DNA of 49,274 bases from Bacilli bacterium. Lineage in GTDB: Bacteria > Bacillota_I > Bacilli_A > RF39 > UBA660. Under the pieces are notes generated by a model, which worked only from the letters and a program-made list of their open reading frames with translations, did not search any database and was not told the DNA's origin. The position numbers and the translations under genes were made by a program. The stretch is taken from NCBI GenBank assembly GCA_022791775.1, contig JAAVZT010000017.1:1-49274 (forward strand). Direction: 5' to 3'. Shown here in pieces: positions 15,757-26,023 of this stretch (the stretch's first letter is position 1; every line of letters starts with the position of its first letter).

Positions 15757-16645
15757 ATACAACACCTACTTTATCTAGGAAAATCTCATTTAGGGTTGGA
15801 TCTTCGACACGAAACTCAGTAACATTTTGACACTTTTTTACTTCTTCAAATACCTTTGGAATATAATCTTCTGAGTCCACTTTAATAATCATTTCTTCCG
15901 CATTTTGTTCCACGCTTACTACACCTTTTAATTTTTCAAATTGTTCTTTCTGAGCTTCTGCTTTTACATGTATGTTCTTTTTTTGATAAGATTTTTTGAT
16001 TTCTTTTAAAGAACCATTTAAAACACTTTTTCCATGAACTAGGATGACTAATTTTTCACAGAACATTTCTACATGTTCCATACGATGAGATGAAAAAATA
16101 ATACTTGTTTTTTTCTTTTTTAATTCTTTAATTACTTCCATAAATTGGGATACATTAATCGGATCTAAACCTGAAAAAGGCTCATCTAAAATTAATAATT
16201 TTGGTTCATTTATAATTGCGGTTATAAATTGAATTTTTTGCTGATTTCCTTTACTCAACTCTTTAATCTTTTTTTCTTTATAATCGCTAATATGAAAACG
16301 AGCTAGCCAATAATCTAATCGTTCTAAAATGGTCTTTTCATCTAAGCCCTTTAATATACCATAATAAATCACTTGTTCTTTAACTGTTAATTTAGTTAAT
16401 AAACTGCGTTCTTCAGTTAAAAAGCCAATTTGATCGGTTTTCGTATAATCAATTTTTTCCCCATTTAAGGTGATGATTCCTTCATTTTTTTCTAATAAGC
16501 CAATAATCATTCGGAAGGTGGTAGTTTTCCCTGCTCCATTTACTCCCAAGAGTCCAAAGATTTCTCCATCTTGAACTTCAAAAGAAAGATTATCGACGGC
16601 TTTAAAGTCTCCATAATATTTGGTGACATTTTCTACTTTTAACAT
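15746..16645 (-). CDS. ABC transporter ATP-binding protein (NatA-like)
   Basis: About 299 residues. Walker A GVNGAGKTT lies near residues 35-43, the signature LSKGNQQK near 130, Walker B LLILDEPFSGLDP near 150-162, and the switch His in FSSHRMEHVEMFC. The C-terminal ~90 residues form the accessory domain common in NatA-type exporters. It energises the permease encoded immediately downstream, with overlapping frames. The start is uncertain: ATG at 16645, or GTG four codons upstream at 16657; AAGGAAG lies before both. A -10-like TATAAT lies about 20 bp further upstream. Confidence 0.92.
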   Translation of the reverse strand: MLKVENVTKYYGDFKAVDNLSFEVQDGEIFGLLGVNGAGKTTTFRMIIGLLEKNEGIITLNGEKIDYTKTDQIGFLTEERSLLTKLTVKEQVIYYGILKGLDEKTILERLDYWLARFHISDYKEKKIKELSKGNQQKIQFITAIINEPKLLILDEPFSGLDPINVSQFMEVIKELKKKKTSIIFSSHRMEHVEMFCEKLVILVHGKSVLNGSLKEIKKSYQKKNIHVKAEAQKEQFEKLKGVVSVEQNAEEMIIKVDSEDYIPKVFEEVKKCQNVTEFRVEDPTLNEIFLDKVGVVYEN

Positions 16646-16796
16646 TACCTTGTCCACTTCCTTACATTTATTATATCGTCTTAAAACTTAAAATAAAACC
16701 ATTTTTTTTCATATTTGTGTTATAAAGTTTTATTTTGCTTATTTATTTGATTTAGTGCTTGTTACAGTTTAAACGTTTGATTGGTTCATTTAGCAT

Positions 16797-16822
16797 AAAA
16801 AAAGAGAAATTATCTTCTCTTT
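16797..16822 (-). terminator. Rho-independent terminator of the M26-like giant gene
   Basis: The minus strand has AAAGAGAA-GATAAT-TTCTCTTT followed by UUUU. The perfect 8-bp stem (16815-16822 with 16801-16808) lies 8 bp after the stop codon. Confidence 0.85.
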
Positions 16823-16830
16823 CTTATTTA

Positions 16831-19800
16831 TTATTTTAATTCTGGATAGCCTTTTGAAGAAACTATATCTAAATTCCATATACTTTCATCAAAATGAAGC
16901 GTTTCTTTATAGAATGCCGCTGTATGAACTTGGGCTTCTGTTGCTTCTTTTATTTTATTAGCTGTTACATCATTAATGCTACTAGATCCTTGTGATTTTG
17001 CATATTCATAACAATTGTCCATCGTTGCAGTTATATTAGCATCGGCTGCTCCAGTTACTTTAAATGGTATTTTTTCTTCTCCATTCGCATTCGTAAATCC
17101 CTTCATATTTCCTAATGCTAAAGAGTTTTTTATTACTGGATTATCATAAATATTTCCAATAATTCCTCCATTAAACTCACTTTTTTCAACTGGTGTATAA
17201 GTATTTCCTGTTTTATGAATGTTTACTTTTGATATTACGTTTTCTAACGTTCCTCCTTTTTGGAATGCTCCAATAATTCCACCATTTTCAGTGGTAGTTA
17301 TTTCTAAGGTTCCTTCCACAAAAACGTTACGAACGACTCCACCGTATTTTCTACCAATGAATGTAGAAACGTAAACTCCACTTCCTTTCACATTTGCATT
17401 TTTAACGGAAATGTTTTCAAATGTAGAATTAGCATTGTCAAAAGAAGCCACTACTGAAACTCGATGTCTACCTTCTAAAGTAATATTTTCAAATTTTAGA
17501 TTTTTTAAAGTTGCACCATTTGTAAGTTTTGCAAAGGCTGTAATATCATCTGAAGTTACAGATCCTATATTTGTAAAATTATGAATATTTAGATTTTCGA
17601 TACTTCCAGTAATACTATTAAATAATGATAAATTATTTAAATTTGAAATCGTATGGCCATTTCCATTCAATTTACCAGTGAACGTGTTCGTTATAACTGA
17701 GCCATTTCCTGTGTAGCCAGTAAAATCAATATCGCTTTCTAAAACAAATATTCCTCCAGGATTTTCATTTATTTTTAAGAAATCCTCTTTACTTGTTATT
17801 TTATTTTTTAGCGTATCCACTTCGATACTATCACTTAATGTTGTGCCAACAGCACCACCGATCAAGCTTAGATCATTTCTACCTCCAAAGTTTAGTTGTA
17901 ACTCTTTTGCTTTTACACTTTCGATTACACTATATTCGGTTCTTACTGATAATGCCCCAACATTTGCTATATTCATTGGGATATTTGTTCTTTCTAATAT
18001 CAAATCTTTTACATAACCAAATCGTATTTTTTGAAAGATTGGAATTTTATTTCCAATAATTTTATGGCCATTTCCATCCAATTTTCCCATAAATGTTTGG
18101 GTTATATTTTTTGTCATCCCGCTAAAGTCAATGTCATTATCTAGAATGTAATATCCGTAAGGTTTGGCATTTATCTTATTTACTAATTCTTCTGCTGTTT
18201 TGATGTGTGTCATTTCTAAATTAGTTCCTAATGGATCATCTATAAAATCATTTGTTACTCTTTTTAAGTAATGATAATAAATTTTACGTAAATTGGTTCC
18301 ACCAGTAATGTTTCGATTGCCATTTTTGGCATCACTTCTTAAAGCGTTTACAAATTGCTCTATCATTAAATCTATATTTACGTATTTGTTGTCTTTTTTA
18401 CTTTCAATTTCAGCATAACGACTCATTCTGTATTCTTTCCAGTTCATCGCTTTTCCTGTTTTGGCAAGGGTAATTTTTTGAATTGCATCTAAGTCAGAAC
18501 TACTCATTTTACTTCCAAATGTGACATATCCATCGACTCCAGCATAACCTAGCATTTCAAACATGTTTTTCTTATTTGAGAAGGCATCAGCATAACCATT
18601 GTCGTAGTGCCCCATATACCAACGAGTTACCCAAATTGATTCATAGCCATAATCATTGGCACCAATACTATTGATAGGTACAAGTCCTCGAACGCTCACT
18701 CCCCAAGCATTATTCGGTCTTAGCATAATTCGATTATCATAAAGGGATTCTAATGTTGTTAAGTTCATCGCTTCGGCTTGTTCTTTGGTAATGGTACCCC
18801 ATGTACTCCATCCAGCTGATGTATTCATTCTTGTTGCAATTTTTGCTTGTTCTTCTGGAGTTAATTGAATGAATGCTTTTGCGGATACGTAATCTAGAAG
18901 TTCTAAGGCGTCAAATTGGCCTTTAAAATAATTTTCTAATTTTTCTCTCGTATTGATTCTTTCTGGTGTTAAATTTTGGGTTGCCATACTTTCTTTTCCT
19001 AAAGTAAATCCAAAATTGAAGTAATATGGTCCGACATCGAAACCACTAATATTATTGTTACTCCAAGTTTCATTTTGTTGAACATTTCCTTCTGTATATG
19101 TTTCTAGTTGTAATCTTGCCCCTTTTCTAAACAACATGATTTTATCGTAAAGGGCATGTTCAAATTCATGGGTCCAAGTGTCGTAGTTTGTTAGTCCTGG
19201 TCTTGCAATAAACCATAAGAATCCTGCAGTATTACCAACTCCTGCTGCAGAACCGTATTGCCATGCTCCTACCGCTTCGTTAAAGTTTTTATGGAATGGT
19301 TCCGTAGTACTTCCTGCTCTATTTTGAGTAGTTATCGGTGTTGTTCCTATCGGAATATTTGTTCCTGGGAAATAAGACGTTTTGTACCCTGTAATCGTTT
19401 TTACCGTATCATAAACCATAATCGTAAAACTGTTCCAACTTTCTACATGGAAAGACCCAGCCATCGTATCAAATTGTCTTTTAATCAAAGCTGAATGATT
19501 CTTTACATGATTTCTTACAGTATTTTGTCCAGATGGTGTTGTTGGATCAGCAATATAGACTCTTTGTGCTCCAACTTGGAATTGTGCTGGTCCAGAGACA
19601 ATATATCCTGCATATTTTGGTAATGTAGATAACGGAAGGATAAAGTTAGGAAATCCTTTTAATCTATCCCATGCACGATATTTTACTTCTGGATGATTTT
19701 CAACTGGTATCTCAGATAAAATTCCAATAGAAGAGAAATGTTCAGTAAACCAATCGTTGATATCTTCGTATCCACCAATATTTTTGATTACCCCATCTAG

Positions 19801-22800
19801 ATAATAAGTTAGAGCAGAACTTCCAGTATATTTACTTAAGCTATTTGCAAAGAATGTATGTGTTGCATTTGTCCCTAGATTTCCTGTTAATACTTCTTCT
19901 GTTAAGTTGTCGATCGTCATGGAGTCTTTGTACATTTTTCCTTCAAATAATAATATATCTGATACTTTAGCCCCACCAATTTCAAAATGATACCATCTAT
20001 GATAATAGTTATAAGCATATAAAATTTTGTTTAGTCTACCACTATCGATTAGTTCTTGTTTTATTTTGTTATTTAAGATTTCATTGTCTAGATTTAAAAT
20101 GCTATTACCATCATTTTGTAATAATTGTAAGGCAATTATTTCCGCTAATGGTTTCATTTTTTCATTATAGTGATCTCGGTATAGTCTACTATCTCCTGAA
20201 GCAGTTAGTGGATCAAGTGTTGTTGCATAATCAACCGAATTTATATAATTCTTAATTGTTTCTACTATCGTTGCGCTTTCTTTAATTGAATAATTATGGA
20301 AAGCATATTCTAAATCTAATCCATTTATAGTATACATCGCAATATTTTGCTTTGCTTCGTTAAAAGTCACTTCATAATCTTGAATCGTATTATCATCAAA
20401 TACTACTTTTATTGCTGTAATTGCATTCTCATTTTGAGAAGTTAAATAAGTAAGTAATTTTCCATTACTAAATGGCAAAATATGTTTAATAATTTTGGTA
20501 TTTAAAATATTATCATTTTGAATTTTTAAGCCATCTTCAATTAAATATTTGGCATCATAATAAGGCATTAATTTATTAATGTTATGATACAAAATATCTT
20601 TTTCATTCGTATATCCGTTTATTTTTTTGATACGACTGTAGTCTGGAATATACAATTTATTATTACTAGGACTATCGGTCTCGTTTACTTCTTCTGTTGT
20701 TTTGGTTACCTGAAGAACTGGCGGATGGTCATAAGAAGCATTTGAAAAATCCCAAATTGTTTCATCAAAATTTGCATTATTTTTAAAGAAATCGGCTGAA
20801 AATTCTTCTTTTGAAACTGATGTTACACGATTCGGTGCAGCATTACTAACAAGACCAGAGTCTTTTAACTCATAATTATTTATTGAAGAGGAATGAACGG
20901 TAGAACCATGAATACTATAGAAATTGTTTCCGGTTGATAAACTAACATTATTTTTTAATACCGTGTTATTTTCTAGTGCTAAACCAATAATATCTCCATT
21001 TAAACGAGCACTAACATTATTAGCGTAAACTACTTTTGCGATACAATTTTCAATTGTGATAAGTTCTTTTCCGTCTCCTGTACCTAAAATTCCACTGATT
21101 CCATTTCCATCTTTATTCTGAGTTGAATTTAATTCTCCTTCTACATAACAATTTTTAATAGAACCACCAATCATATTTCCAACTAATCCACCCACTCTTA
21201 TATGAAGAGAAGTTGTAATTTTAAAATTGTTGACACTACTTTGTTCTATTGTTGTAGCAGTTGTTTCTCCAAGTAAACCTCCAACACGACTAGTACCTGT
21301 AATTAATGTTAAATCTTTAACATGCACATTGCGCACTGTTGTATTATTCGCTGCATTGGCAAGAGTTCCACGACTGTTTACTCCGGATAATTTTGGATTT
21401 TCTAAGATTAAATTTTCAATCGTTGCGGATTCTAGAGTTTCAAATAAAGGTTTCGATAAATTATAAATTTTATGGCCATTTCCATTTAATGTTCCATTAA
21501 AAGATGAAATGAGTGAATTTGAATTTTTCGTAATAATAGATGCATCATAGTCACGAGTTAATGTAAATGTTCCAGTTGGATTTGCTTCCATTTCGCGAAT
21601 TAAACCTTCTAAAGTAATATTTTTAGCAACTCCATTATTCATTGTTCCAAAAACGACTTCTAATTTATCTTGCTTATTATCTAAATTATATTGGACAACA
21701 TTATTAAAGTCTAATGTTAACTTTAATTCATTTGCTTCGATCCGATAACCCGTAATTTTGGTATAGAATGTTGGCATTTGTTTCATAAATACTTTTGCAA
21801 TGTAATTATTTAAGTTTGTTAAGTCACTTTCTCTTAAAGTACTGACTTCCTCTACTCCATTTTCTGTTTGTTTATAAATAGAAGTTCGAATAATATCTTT
21901 TAGTTCAAATTTGCGATGACCAAGGGTAATTTCAGCTTCTAATAGTGTAACATTTTTATATTCATTTGCATCTTCTTCTAATATATTCATGTCTAAGTCA
22001 TAATTAGCTATTACTTTTACAATATAATTTTGATTTTCTTCTGGTTTAAAATTAATGCTATTTTCATTCTTTTCTAAATTTTGTTCTTTCACAATGGTGC
22101 CATTTTTTAGAATCATTACTTTTCCATCGGTGATTGCTTCTTCTTCATCTATAACTTTGAACGAAGAAGTGATAGTGGCATCCATATTTTCTTTGTATCC
22201 AAATTGTTCTACAGTTGGTTTATCTTTTAAAACGGTAACTTGAATTTTATTATTTTCAGTTAACATTAATTCTTTGGTGTTACTTAAAGTTATTTTTTCT
22301 ATCGTTGCTGTTTTCAATCCAGACGTTCTTTCACTACTTATTGTTAAGAAATATGCATTATCTTTTTTAGTTAATGGATATTCTACTCCATTTACCACTG
22401 CTTTTACTGGTTCGAATGTAGTTACATTGCTACTTTCAAAGCTTATTGTAATAGGTTCTGATTTTCCGAAGTATTTTGTTTCTCCCTTATCGTTGTATGT
22501 TTTTATATTACCTATTTTTAATTCGTAATCGGCAATTAATTCAATTTCTTTGGTTGTTAATGTTTCATCTACAATTCGATTATCTTCATTTGGTGTTCCT
22601 TCTAAAGTATTGCTATCTAAATCGTAAGTAGCATTCAATTTTAATATATATTTTTTTCGAGGTTCTACTTGGAATGTTAATTCATTATGACCTTTTACTA
22701 TGTCTTTTTCAATGATTTGATCATTGTACGTTAAAATGGCTTTTCCATTTAAGAAACTGTTTTCTTGATCTAAAACGTCAAAACGTAGGGTTACTTCATT

Positions 22801-25476
22801 CGTATTAATATTATCTAATTGAACAAAATTTATAATTTGTGGTTTTTCTTTTAATATTTCAACCTGAATCGTTTTATCTGTTGTTGCTGTTGTGTCATCA
22901 CTATATGTTAATCGTGTGGTCGTTAAAGAATATATCCCACTATTATTTGAAGCATTTAAGGTTATTTCATAATTTCCGTTATCTAGTTTGACAGCGATAC
23001 AATTTATGTTATTTACTAAAATTCTTGTAATATCTTCTTTTTTATTACTTTCCAGTTCATATGTTAATTTTATAAGGCCACCTTTTGACACATAATTACT
23101 ATTTAATGTAATATTTTTTATGTTTACTCTTGGATCTGCTTTTACTATTTTCTCTGCTGCTAATTCATCCGTAACACAATTGTCGTCTTGGTCGGTTAAG
23201 TTGTAGCTCATTAGGACTTTTACTTTATATTGACTGGTCATTTTAGTTTTTAAAAATTTATTAACGGTTCCATCCTCTTTTACTTCGTTTCGAGCCATTT
23301 TTATCCGATCAAGTTCTTGATCATTTTCATCCAAAACAATCAAACTTATATCTTTCACTGTCACATCTGGATCATCTAAGTGAAACATTACTTTTAAACT
23401 ATCCGTTTCTGTCATTTCAGTCGTCTCAAGGTCTTTTATTTTTGGTTTTCGTCTATTTACATTAATTGTAATAGAGTTGTTTTCTTTCAATTCAAATTTT
23501 TTACCATTTGATAAGATGATTTCATCAATCGTTATTGTTTTGCTACCTAAATCTGTTAGCGCATCTAATAGAACAATAAATTTATTATTTTCGCTAGAAA
23601 CTTCATATTCTTTATCGGCAACTTTTATCTTATCAGGCACATGCTTTGTATTATTACTACTCTCAAAAACAATTTTTACTTGATCTTCTTTATCAAATTC
23701 CGTTGTTTCTTGGTCTTCTTTATACGTTTTTATATTGAAAATAGACAAATTGTAATCAATTACTAATTGTAAATCTTTTTCGTAATGTTGAACGCCTTTA
23801 TGAGAAACATCTTCTTCATGGTTGCTCAAATTATAATTTAAAACAATATAGGCTTTGTATTCCACTAATTCTTCTACCGGAATTTCAATTCTATTTTCTC
23901 CTATCGTAAGTTTTTCTTTGATTTCTTCCTTTTGTTCATCTCTGTATACTTCTAAATATCCTGATTCTAGGCTGTTGTTGTCATCAACTAGATCGAAAAC
24001 TATAGTTAATTTTGATTCATCAATATTCTCTTCTACCCTATAATTTTGAATAGTTGGGATATCTTTTAGAACATCTACTTCAAAAGATTCCTGAATTTTA
24101 ATCTCTTTATTATTGTCTAATTTTATAGAAGTAATATTATATTTTTTTATACCATACTCTAAACCAACATTTATTATAAATGTATAGTCTTTCGTATTTG
24201 GATTACGAAATACTTCATATTCCATTTTATTTATCATAATGGACTTTATACTTGCCCCAAAGCTTACATCAGCATTGAGTTTAATAGTTAAATCTTGATT
24301 TTTATTAGGATAAAAATTTTCTGGTTCAATATGTGCTATTGTTACTTCATAATCCAAATTATTTTCTAATTTCTGAATAAGCAAACTTAAATCGGTTATG
24401 GTAATTTTACCATCCCCATTCATATCAGCATTTCCTAATTTGTCTTCATCTAAATTGAATAAATTTACTAAATGCAATTCTAATAAACTTGCATCAGCAT
24501 AATTAATTTCAGAATCACCATTTAGCTCTCCTTTTAAAGCAAAATTATAAGCAAATACACAAGATGTTCCAATAAACTCGGTTATAATAATTCCCATTAA
24601 CATTAAGAAAGTATTTTTGTTATTATTTGGGCTTTTTTTACGTCGATAATAGATTATAATTACAATAATAAGTTGAATTAGAATAAAAATAAGTAGCCAT
24701 TTATAGATTGCAGCTGTTTTTGTGATTTTTACTTCCTTATCCTCTTGTTCCTCTTTTGGTTTTTCAGAATTATTCACATTATTATTTTGATTATTATTCT
24801 CATCATTCTTATCATTTGGCTCTTCTGGTTTTTCTGGGTTGGTTGTCGTCTCATCATTATCTTCATTGTCATCCTTTGGATTCGTTGGGTTATTGGTATT
24901 AGACCCATTATTATTTGGTATGGATGGTTTATTTACCTCTGAGTCAGGATTAGGTGATGATGGAATGGTTGGTTTTGTTGGAATCGTTTCTTGTTCTTTT
25001 AATATATTTAATTCGATTTGAGCATCATTTAAATATATATCTTTTTTTCCTTCTGACGTAGTTAAATTTTTTATTTTGACAATTGTCTTAGCTGCTTCTA
25101 CATTTTTTTTTACTTTCAGGGTTACTTTAACGACATTTTCACCGACTAAAGTTCCTACTTTTCGAATTGCAACAATTTCGTTTGTTTGCGGATTATATTT
25201 TAATTCCTCCCAATTATTTTGGCATGCAAAATCACTTTGAACAATTTCTTCAAAAATATTTTTATCATATTCTAAAGTTCCTTTATATGCATTTACCCCT
25301 TTTTTTATTTCTTCAAAATTATCAAATGCTAAGGTTAGTTCTACTGTATTTCCTTCTTTTAATTCTATAATGTTAGAACTAAGTTTCGTATCAATTTTTG
25401 ATAAGGCATCAATATTTGGCATGATGGCGAAACAAACAATCGCCAAAAAAATTATTTTTATCACTACTTTTTTCAT
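16831..25476 (-). CDS. Giant surface zinc protease (M26/IgA1-protease-like) with cohesin and dockerin modules
   Basis: A 2,881-residue protein starting at the ATG at 25476, which opens a signal peptide; the longer frame adds 25 unrelated residues. Order: signal peptide 1-25; cohesin-like domain about 27-160; Pro/Asn/Glu linker to 255; transmembrane helix 259-277; RRKK; second helix 289-310; two-repeat dockerin about 315-372 (LNGDSEINYADASLL; MNGDGKITITDLSLL); six or so Ig-like modules to about 1270; a beta-helix module with GLUG-type repeats (GGLVGNMIGGSIKNCYVEG); the peptidase; and two more beta-helix modules to the end. The zinc site is HEFEH at 2103-2107 (bases 19156-19170), with Glu2125 in RKGARLQLETYTEG as likely third ligand, matching M26 spacing. 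M26 enzymes cut IgA1 or mucin-type glycoproteins; the target here is unknown. There is no LPXTG motif. Confidence 0.85.
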   Translation of the reverse strand: MKKVVIKIIFLAIVCFAIMPNIDALSKIDTKLSSNIIELKEGNTVELTLAFDNFEEIKKGVNAYKGTLEYDKNIFEEIVQSDFACQNNWEELKYNPQTNEIVAIRKVGTLVGENVVKVTLKVKKNVEAAKTIVKIKNLTTSEGKKDIYLNDAQIELNILKEQETIPTKPTIPSSPNPDSEVNKPSIPNNNGSNTNNPTNPKDDNEDNDETTTNPEKPEEPNDKNDENNNQNNNVNNSEKPKEEQEDKEVKITKTAAIYKWLLIFILIQLIIVIIIYYRRKKSPNNNKNTFLMLMGIIITEFIGTSCVFAYNFALKGELNGDSEINYADASLLELHLVNLFNLDEDKLGNADMNGDGKITITDLSLLIQKLENNLDYEVTIAHIEPENFYPNKNQDLTIKLNADVSFGASIKSIMINKMEYEVFRNPNTKDYTFIINVGLEYGIKKYNITSIKLDNNKEIKIQESFEVDVLKDIPTIQNYRVEENIDESKLTIVFDLVDDNNSLESGYLEVYRDEQKEEIKEKLTIGENRIEIPVEELVEYKAYIVLNYNLSNHEEDVSHKGVQHYEKDLQLVIDYNLSIFNIKTYKEDQETTEFDKEDQVKIVFESSNNTKHVPDKIKVADKEYEVSSENNKFIVLLDALTDLGSKTITIDEIILSNGKKFELKENNSITINVNRRKPKIKDLETTEMTETDSLKVMFHLDDPDVTVKDISLIVLDENDQELDRIKMARNEVKEDGTVNKFLKTKMTSQYKVKVLMSYNLTDQDDNCVTDELAAEKIVKADPRVNIKNITLNSNYVSKGGLIKLTYELESNKKEDITRILVNNINCIAVKLDNGNYEITLNASNNSGIYSLTTTRLTYSDDTTATTDKTIQVEILKEKPQIINFVQLDNINTNEVTLRFDVLDQENSFLNGKAILTYNDQIIEKDIVKGHNELTFQVEPRKKYILKLNATYDLDSNTLEGTPNEDNRIVDETLTTKEIELIADYELKIGNIKTYNDKGETKYFGKSEPITISFESSNVTTFEPVKAVVNGVEYPLTKKDNAYFLTISSERTSGLKTATIEKITLSNTKELMLTENNKIQVTVLKDKPTVEQFGYKENMDATITSSFKVIDEEEAITDGKVMILKNGTIVKEQNLEKNENSINFKPEENQNYIVKVIANYDLDMNILEEDANEYKNVTLLEAEITLGHRKFELKDIIRTSIYKQTENGVEEVSTLRESDLTNLNNYIAKVFMKQMPTFYTKITGYRIEANELKLTLDFNNVVQYNLDNKQDKLEVVFGTMNNGVAKNITLEGLIREMEANPTGTFTLTRDYDASIITKNSNSLISSFNGTLNGNGHKIYNLSKPLFETLESATIENLILENPKLSGVNSRGTLANAANNTTVRNVHVKDLTLITGTSRVGGLLGETTATTIEQSSVNNFKITTSLHIRVGGLVGNMIGGSIKNCYVEGELNSTQNKDGNGISGILGTGDGKELITIENCIAKVVYANNVSARLNGDIIGLALENNTVLKNNVSLSTGNNFYSIHGSTVHSSSINNYELKDSGLVSNAAPNRVTSVSKEEFSADFFKNNANFDETIWDFSNASYDHPPVLQVTKTTEEVNETDSPSNNKLYIPDYSRIKKINGYTNEKDILYHNINKLMPYYDAKYLIEDGLKIQNDNILNTKIIKHILPFSNGKLLTYLTSQNENAITAIKVVFDDNTIQDYEVTFNEAKQNIAMYTINGLDLEYAFHNYSIKESATIVETIKNYINSVDYATTLDPLTASGDSRLYRDHYNEKMKPLAEIIALQLLQNDGNSILNLDNEILNNKIKQELIDSGRLNKILYAYNYYHRWYHFEIGGAKVSDILLFEGKMYKDSMTIDNLTEEVLTGNLGTNATHTFFANSLSKYTGSSALTYYLDGVIKNIGGYEDINDWFTEHFSSIGILSEIPVENHPEVKYRAWDRLKGFPNFILPLSTLPKYAGYIVSGPAQFQVGAQRVYIADPTTPSGQNTVRNHVKNHSALIKRQFDTMAGSFHVESWNSFTIMVYDTVKTITGYKTSYFPGTNIPIGTTPITTQNRAGSTTEPFHKNFNEAVGAWQYGSAAGVGNTAGFLWFIARPGLTNYDTWTHEFEHALYDKIMLFRKGARLQLETYTEGNVQQNETWSNNNISGFDVGPYYFNFGFTLGKESMATQNLTPERINTREKLENYFKGQFDALELLDYVSAKAFIQLTPEEQAKIATRMNTSAGWSTWGTITKEQAEAMNLTTLESLYDNRIMLRPNNAWGVSVRGLVPINSIGANDYGYESIWVTRWYMGHYDNGYADAFSNKKNMFEMLGYAGVDGYVTFGSKMSSSDLDAIQKITLAKTGKAMNWKEYRMSRYAEIESKKDNKYVNIDLMIEQFVNALRSDAKNGNRNITGGTNLRKIYYHYLKRVTNDFIDDPLGTNLEMTHIKTAEELVNKINAKPYGYYILDNDIDFSGMTKNITQTFMGKLDGNGHKIIGNKIPIFQKIRFGYVKDLILERTNIPMNIANVGALSVRTEYSVIESVKAKELQLNFGGRNDLSLIGGAVGTTLSDSIEVDTLKNKITSKEDFLKINENPGGIFVLESDIDFTGYTGNGSVITNTFTGKLNGNGHTISNLNNLSLFNSITGSIENLNIHNFTNIGSVTSDDITAFAKLTNGATLKNLKFENITLEGRHRVSVVASFDNANSTFENISVKNANVKGSGVYVSTFIGRKYGGVVRNVFVEGTLEITTTENGGIIGAFQKGGTLENVISKVNIHKTGNTYTPVEKSEFNGGIIGNIYDNPVIKNSLALGNMKGFTNANGEEKIPFKVTGAADANITATMDNCYEYAKSQGSSSINDVTANKIKEATEAQVHTAAFYKETLHFDESIWNLDIVSSKGYPELK

Positions 25477-25519
25477 ATTTTTATTTCTCACTCCACATAA
25501 TCTAAAAACTAGTACTAAT

Positions 25520-25548
25520 ATATTATTATAAAAACCTGCTTTTTTCAA
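25520..25548 (-). promoter_or_regulatory. Possible promoter of the M26-like giant gene
   Basis: On the minus strand -35 TTGAAA (25543-25548), a 17-bp spacer and -10 TAATAT (25520-25525) lie about 45 bp from the chosen start. The remaining gap to 25753 is AT-rich with no other element I can support. Confidence 0.45.
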
Positions 25549-25753
25549 CACTAATTTAAGAAAATAACATCTAAAAAAGATACTTGTGGAATAAGTCTAA
25601 AATTATGATAATTTTTAGAATTCTTTTTAAGAGATATACCACTTTCCTTAAAAAGGTTTCTTTCATTATTAGTTCTTATATTTTCTCTTTTATTATGACT
25701 TTTTTTCTATTTTGTATACCTTTAAGTTATATTTAAACTTTTTGTTATTATTT

Positions 25754-25785
25754 TAAAAAAAACAGTTTTTTTCAAACTGTTTTTC
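25754..25785 (-). terminator. Terminator after tRNA-Glu
   Basis: A stem AACAGTTT/AAACTGTT (25761-25768 with 25774-25781) has A-rich and T-rich flanks. On the minus strand it is followed by eight U. It lies 11 bp beyond the tRNA 3' end. Confidence 0.8.
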
Positions 25786-25792
25786 ATTCTAA

Positions 25793-25867
25793 TGGTAGTC
25801 TATACGGGATTTGAACCCGTGATTCCACCTTGAGAGGGTGGTGTCTTAACCACTTGACCAATAGACC
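25793..25867 (-). tRNA. tRNA-Glu (anticodon CTC)
   Basis: The minus strand folds as a complete cloverleaf. The 7-bp acceptor stem is GGTCTAT/ATAGACT (first pair G-U). The D-arm contains GGTCAAGTGGTTAAGAC. The anticodon stem CCACC/GGTGG carries the loop CTCTCAA, giving anticodon CTC. The T-arm is CGGGTTCGAATCCCG. The discriminator is A, and CCA is encoded at 25793-25795. It reads GAG codons. It stands alone between the two giant surface-protein genes. Confidence 0.95.
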
Positions 25868-25977
25868 ATAAATTTTTCTTAAAAATCATGATTATTTTAT
25901 CACAAGCTTCTATTTTTTACAATAGTTTATATTCTGTTCATTTAAGCATTTGCTACTCTATTATATAATTAGGTATT

Positions 25978-26014
25978 AAAAAAAGTAGTCAGTTTCAAAA
26001 CTACTACTTTTTTT
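25978..26014 (-). terminator. Rho-independent terminator of the 2,131-residue surface protein gene
   Basis: On the minus strand AAAAAAAGTAGT pairs with ACTACTTTTTTT around an inner GTTTTGAAAC hairpin. It is ten bases after the stop codon. Confidence 0.87.
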
Positions 26015-26023
26015 GTAATTTTA

